NCBI GenBank assembly: GCA_003952965.2
Contig: RXIC02000148.1
Span: forward strand, 44,447 to 108,446
Reading direction: 5' to 3'
DNA: 64,000 bases
Source of the DNA: Morella rubra
Lineage: Eukaryota > Streptophyta > Magnoliopsida > Fagales > Myricaceae
Below the pieces are notes generated by a model. The model searched no databases. It saw nothing but the letters and a program-made list of their open reading frames with translations, and was not told the origin of the DNA. Made by a program: the position numbers and the translations under genes. This document shows positions 60,501-64,000 of the stretch, one piece after another. Every line of letters begins with the position of its first letter. Position 1 is the first letter of the stretch.

Positions 60501-63500
60501 CCACTAAACCCCATAATGCCGCTAGAGCTAGCAACTCTCGTAGAATACAAAGAACTTTCATATGGCGTGTGACCCATGCGACTCTATTGACCTCTTTGTC
60601 ATCATATATCTATCCGAGACCATGCGAGTGCTTCGCATAATATGCGAATGTCTCATGATCGGGCAAAATATAGCGCGGATATTTCTTTTCCTCGTTGAAA
60701 TTTCTTCCTTGATTGCAGATATATGACCTTAGGTTTAGAATTGCTAGAATTTTTGAAGTGGCATGTAGTAATGCAACTTCAGATTTAAAGATCACCTTTT
60801 GAGACCCTGTGTTTCGAGCTCTAACATAGATAATATGTGTTCCCCTGAAAGTCAAGGCGGACTCATATGTACCATAACACCCCCTTGAACCATCATCTCT
60901 GTCTGAAACTATACATAACAAGTAAAAGAATAATCTACAAAAAGAAAAAATCCACGGACCGTTGAAGGATTAGTAAAATCTGAAAATATTTAGTGTGATG
61001 ATGATCTATCACTCTGCTGGGAAGCCCGTAGTGGCTAAACTCTGCCCTTTCAGAGAGCGCACTATCTAAATAATTCAACCGGTGTGAAACTACTGTGTCT
61101 TTTGGGATAAAACCTATACCCAATCATATTGTAGTCTCGCCGTGTCTGTCTTTATGATCTTATGGAAGAGCCATATTATCTCATCATAATAGATCTTTTT
61201 ATCAAGTACGTTTAATGCTGCGTCGAACGACATATTTATTATTTTTAAATATTACCAGAAATGGCAAAGCAAAATCTTAAATAAGTACTCACCTGTAATC
61301 CCCGGTAGAGAAGTAATTTCTTTTAACGAATCGTCTAAATGCCTCACGTTGGCGACTAGCCAAGATACTTGAGCTCGTATGTTCTCAGTATGAATGCCCT
61401 AAGTTCATTCGTTTCTGTCACCAGCAGACTCTAGTTCGTCACCGTTCGGCAACAGTTCAAGATTTCGTATCGAAGCGTCCCTGATGACCCCTTCTATGAC
61501 CATCAGAACCCTGTGTACGACGCACTTGATAAAGAAACTTCTGGAGGTGAACTCTCTGACATCTGAACACGTTCGCTGGTATAGTTTCAATGGAATCATC
61601 TCGTAGTTTCTTCTACTCTCTAATTTCTTTTTTTGATTTGACTATCTAACCTTCTAGCTGAGTTCTAATATCGACTGTACGTTTCTCTGATTATATATTG
61701 TCTCGTTGTGAATTTGGGAAACCTGGAGTGGTTAGCCTTATTTAAATTGGAGTCTTTATAGTTATAATATCCTTATTATTGTTGTCTTTAAATGATAATC
61801 TCCTATTCTCTCTTCCACTTAATATTCGTGTATAGACATTGATTTAATTATATTCTATATATTGTAATCGAACATTGGGTTCCAATTATATGAGAAATTT
61901 GCTCTGCCTACATGTAATATACCAAATTGTTCTGTAAATAGATAAAAGAAAAAATTAAAATCGATCTTTAGTATTATAGACCTGCTTACCGTTCAAACCT
62001 CTAGCAAAACATTTTTAACCTCTTTGATCACTTTTCTTATTGAATCCACTAATAGAACACTTGTTTATAAATATTCGCTAACAATTTATGAAACCTGTCT
62101 GCTACCAATGAAATCTTAACCTTCCTATAATTCGGTACCATAATTTGCCGTAACAATAAGTCGATATAATACAAATGCTTATAATCAAACTTCCCTTCAT
62201 AGAATATTCAGCAAGTAAAAGAATACTGAACAGCTATTAAATACATTTCACAGAATCTTTTTTTCTGACATTGCTCCGCTTTATGTTAGCCTTAGACTGT
62301 ATAAAATTCTACATTCAGCAAATGTTATAGTAGTCATCAATTCTTATTAACACACCGAACCTGTAACGACAACGAATATGATCAGTATCCCAGTATTCTT
62401 CAAGGAAAACACAAATTAGACAATATTAAAATAATACTAAATAAAGAGACATTTCGTTGGGTGTAGAAATCATGTATATCAAGGTATGTTTGTTTATGTC
62501 TATGAGTGTAGATACATTGAAAAAATTCGCCTGACTCCTTGAATTTACTTGTAAAATGGATCTCACGGATACGTTGAGCTGGATATTAGGAACTGTGTAT
62601 GCTATTACTATCTTGAAAGGTGTATCAAATACGACACGTATCAAATATTTACGTTACCAAAAAATGAATATAATAATAAATCTTAATATCTATAAAATTA
62701 AAAATTGATATGTGAATATGAGAGACTTAGCCGTCTTCCCATGTCCATACGAAAAAAATAAATTCGAGGGAATAGTTCAGCGACAGCGAAAAAAGAATTC
62801 CATTAGCAGTGAAAACATTAGGTGATGGCGTACGATGAATGACAAATAGTCGCAAAATTGCTATAAGTGACACTGCAAAAAATACTTATCCAGCACCACC
62901 CATCAGAGAGAACAATGAAATTCATCAATCCTAGAAACTTTTTGTTTGAAAAAATAACCAATCTGACAGTAACACTGAGCTTAAAAGGAAAATTTAACCA
63001 TAACCCTCATTTTAATTATCATTCGCAAATAAACCTAATTATACCTAAATAGTCAGTAAGAGTGAACACAAAAAATACTTTACCACTTAACATAAAAGTG
63101 TATATAAATCATCTTTTACTTTCAGTGTAAGAAATAAACTATCCACTCCATAAAATCACAAAAAACATTATTGAAAGTTCCCAGACATAAAATATATTCC
63201 GATAGCTACGTGTTGAAAATATTTATTTAAAATACATAAAAATGACTTTAATTGCAAATCCCAATTAGTCTATAGTGTCATAATGAGCAAATTGCGTCCT
63301 AAAACGATCGTATATGAGATAGACAAAATAAATTCCCATTAGAGATAATTCTAATTAAAAATACGTTTCTCGACAAGTATCTTAGAAAAATATTCCATTC
63401 CGACCCTTAACAAATTCATTTGATAGTATAAAATAAACCCTTAAGACAAAGGATGAGAAAAATGTAATAAATGTGATAAGACCAAATAAATAAATAATTT

Positions 63501-64000
63501 ATACAATCCATAGGGATACAAATTATTGTAATTTCTAAAATAACGACTCGCAACATCGATCCAAAGTTGGAAACAAACCCACAGGTGCTTCTTAGACCCC
63601 AATCCACGTGAACCACCATCCGATAATTTTATGAGTATATATCTCTATACGAATAAGAACCCCAGTACCTATATCGTGCCAAGAGTATTAATTAGTGCAG
63701 CAGAAAGTCCAGCAGGCATCATGCCAGATCGCCTCTCCCTTCTAGAACTTTAGTCTTATAAACCCTTTCAGATAACTTAAAAAATAGCATCCCCTTAGTA
63801 ATTATTCCTCAGCTTAATTACTTTCTAATCCAATCTCCTCCAATACACCAACTTCGTGAAATACTTAAACTTTTTTAAATGGCTAAAATCGTAAATTTGT
63901 CCGTATCAGCGACGCGCGTTCCACGAATGACCTCCCTTCCCTTTCCCTTATTTTGGACAATGCCTGCCTTCGATCTGCCCCTGGCCTACTATATATCTTC
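51467..64000. other. Low-quality or extremely eroded sequence, insertion-rich and G-poor
   Basis: No intact gene is visible in 12.5 kb. The stretch opens with a run of 16 G and holds a run of 18 C at 53464-53481. One recognisable piece, the third DUF26 copy, is spread out by a factor of about 1.66 relative to its paralogue by frequent small insertions. Base use is skewed: the sampled line 51781-51840 has 3 G and 12 C. A weak copy of the DUF26 upstream block is visible near 55115-55170. Short open frames listed by any gene finder here should be distrusted. Confidence 0.7.
59651..60640 (+). pseudogene. Shredded third DUF26 secretory protein gene
   Basis: The start ATGGCTTCCTCACATTT matches gene 2 at 48660. 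Later landmarks come in the same order: TTTGCAGCCAGCCCT near 59740, ACAACAAAGG near 60180, GGCCAAATTGATAATC at 60276, and a CTTATAAGAG/GTTGAG-like segment near 60450, with intervening bases inserted. From ATG to the GGCCAAATTG landmark gene 2 spans 377 bases but this copy spans 625. The frame is destroyed within a few codons. The right limit is approximate. It is either a damaged rendering of a real third gene or, less likely, a pseudogene. Confidence 0.7.

Noticed and set aside
1-64000. CRISPR arrays, bacterial operons, rRNA or tRNA genes
   Set aside because: No regularly spaced repeats, no tRNA cloverleaf that I could fold with confidence, no rRNA, and gene structure is plainly plant nuclear.

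Overview
The window is nuclear DNA from a flowering plant, most likely a woody eudicot. Its genes carry short exons with GT-AG introns, the intergenic DNA is AT-rich, and it is littered with plant-type MITEs, a solo LTR and a polyadenylated retroposon. The protein families (mitochondrial thioredoxin o, organellar phenylalanyl-tRNA synthetase, a PLATZ zinc protein, DUF26 secretory proteins) are plant or plant-typical. The species cannot be named from the sequence.

Layout. (1) Positions 1-14793 hold two intact plus-strand genes whose products should act in organelles: a six-exon thioredoxin o gene (2007-5021) and a ten-exon PheRS gene (6565-13920). Intron 8 of PheRS contains a solo LTR with a 5-bp target duplication, itself interrupted by a hAT-type MITE with an exact 8-bp duplication. 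(2) A run of 101 N (14794-14894). (3) Positions 14895-28863 repeat region 1 in the same order and orientation, near-identical in some blocks and eroded by deletions in others, so both gene copies are broken. Copy A stops at the gap, copy B runs on past the shared end, and the damage clusters at the start of copy B and in repeats. The best reading is a false tandem duplication (two overlapping contigs or haplotypes placed end to end), not a biological one. (4) About 9 kb without a recognisable gene (28864-37857), with several small repeats. (5) A four-exon PLATZ gene on the minus strand (37858-40310). (6) A tandem family of single-exon DUF26 (ginkbilobin-2-like) secretory protein genes: 43534-44262 and 48660-49385 are intact, and a shredded third copy lies near 59651-60640. 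Duplicated upstream blocks and MITEs lie between them. (7) From about 51467 to the end the sequence is insertion-rich and G-poor, and looks like uncorrected read sequence or something equally damaged. Gene calls there are unsafe.

Functionally the genes are unrelated neighbours, not a pathway. Thioredoxin o and organellar PheRS merely share organelle targeting; the DUF26 genes form a local secreted-protein cluster. I found no convincing new biological system. The strongest observations concern assembly structure, datable nested transposon insertions, and DUF26 proteins that lack the ligand residues described for ginkbilobin-2.
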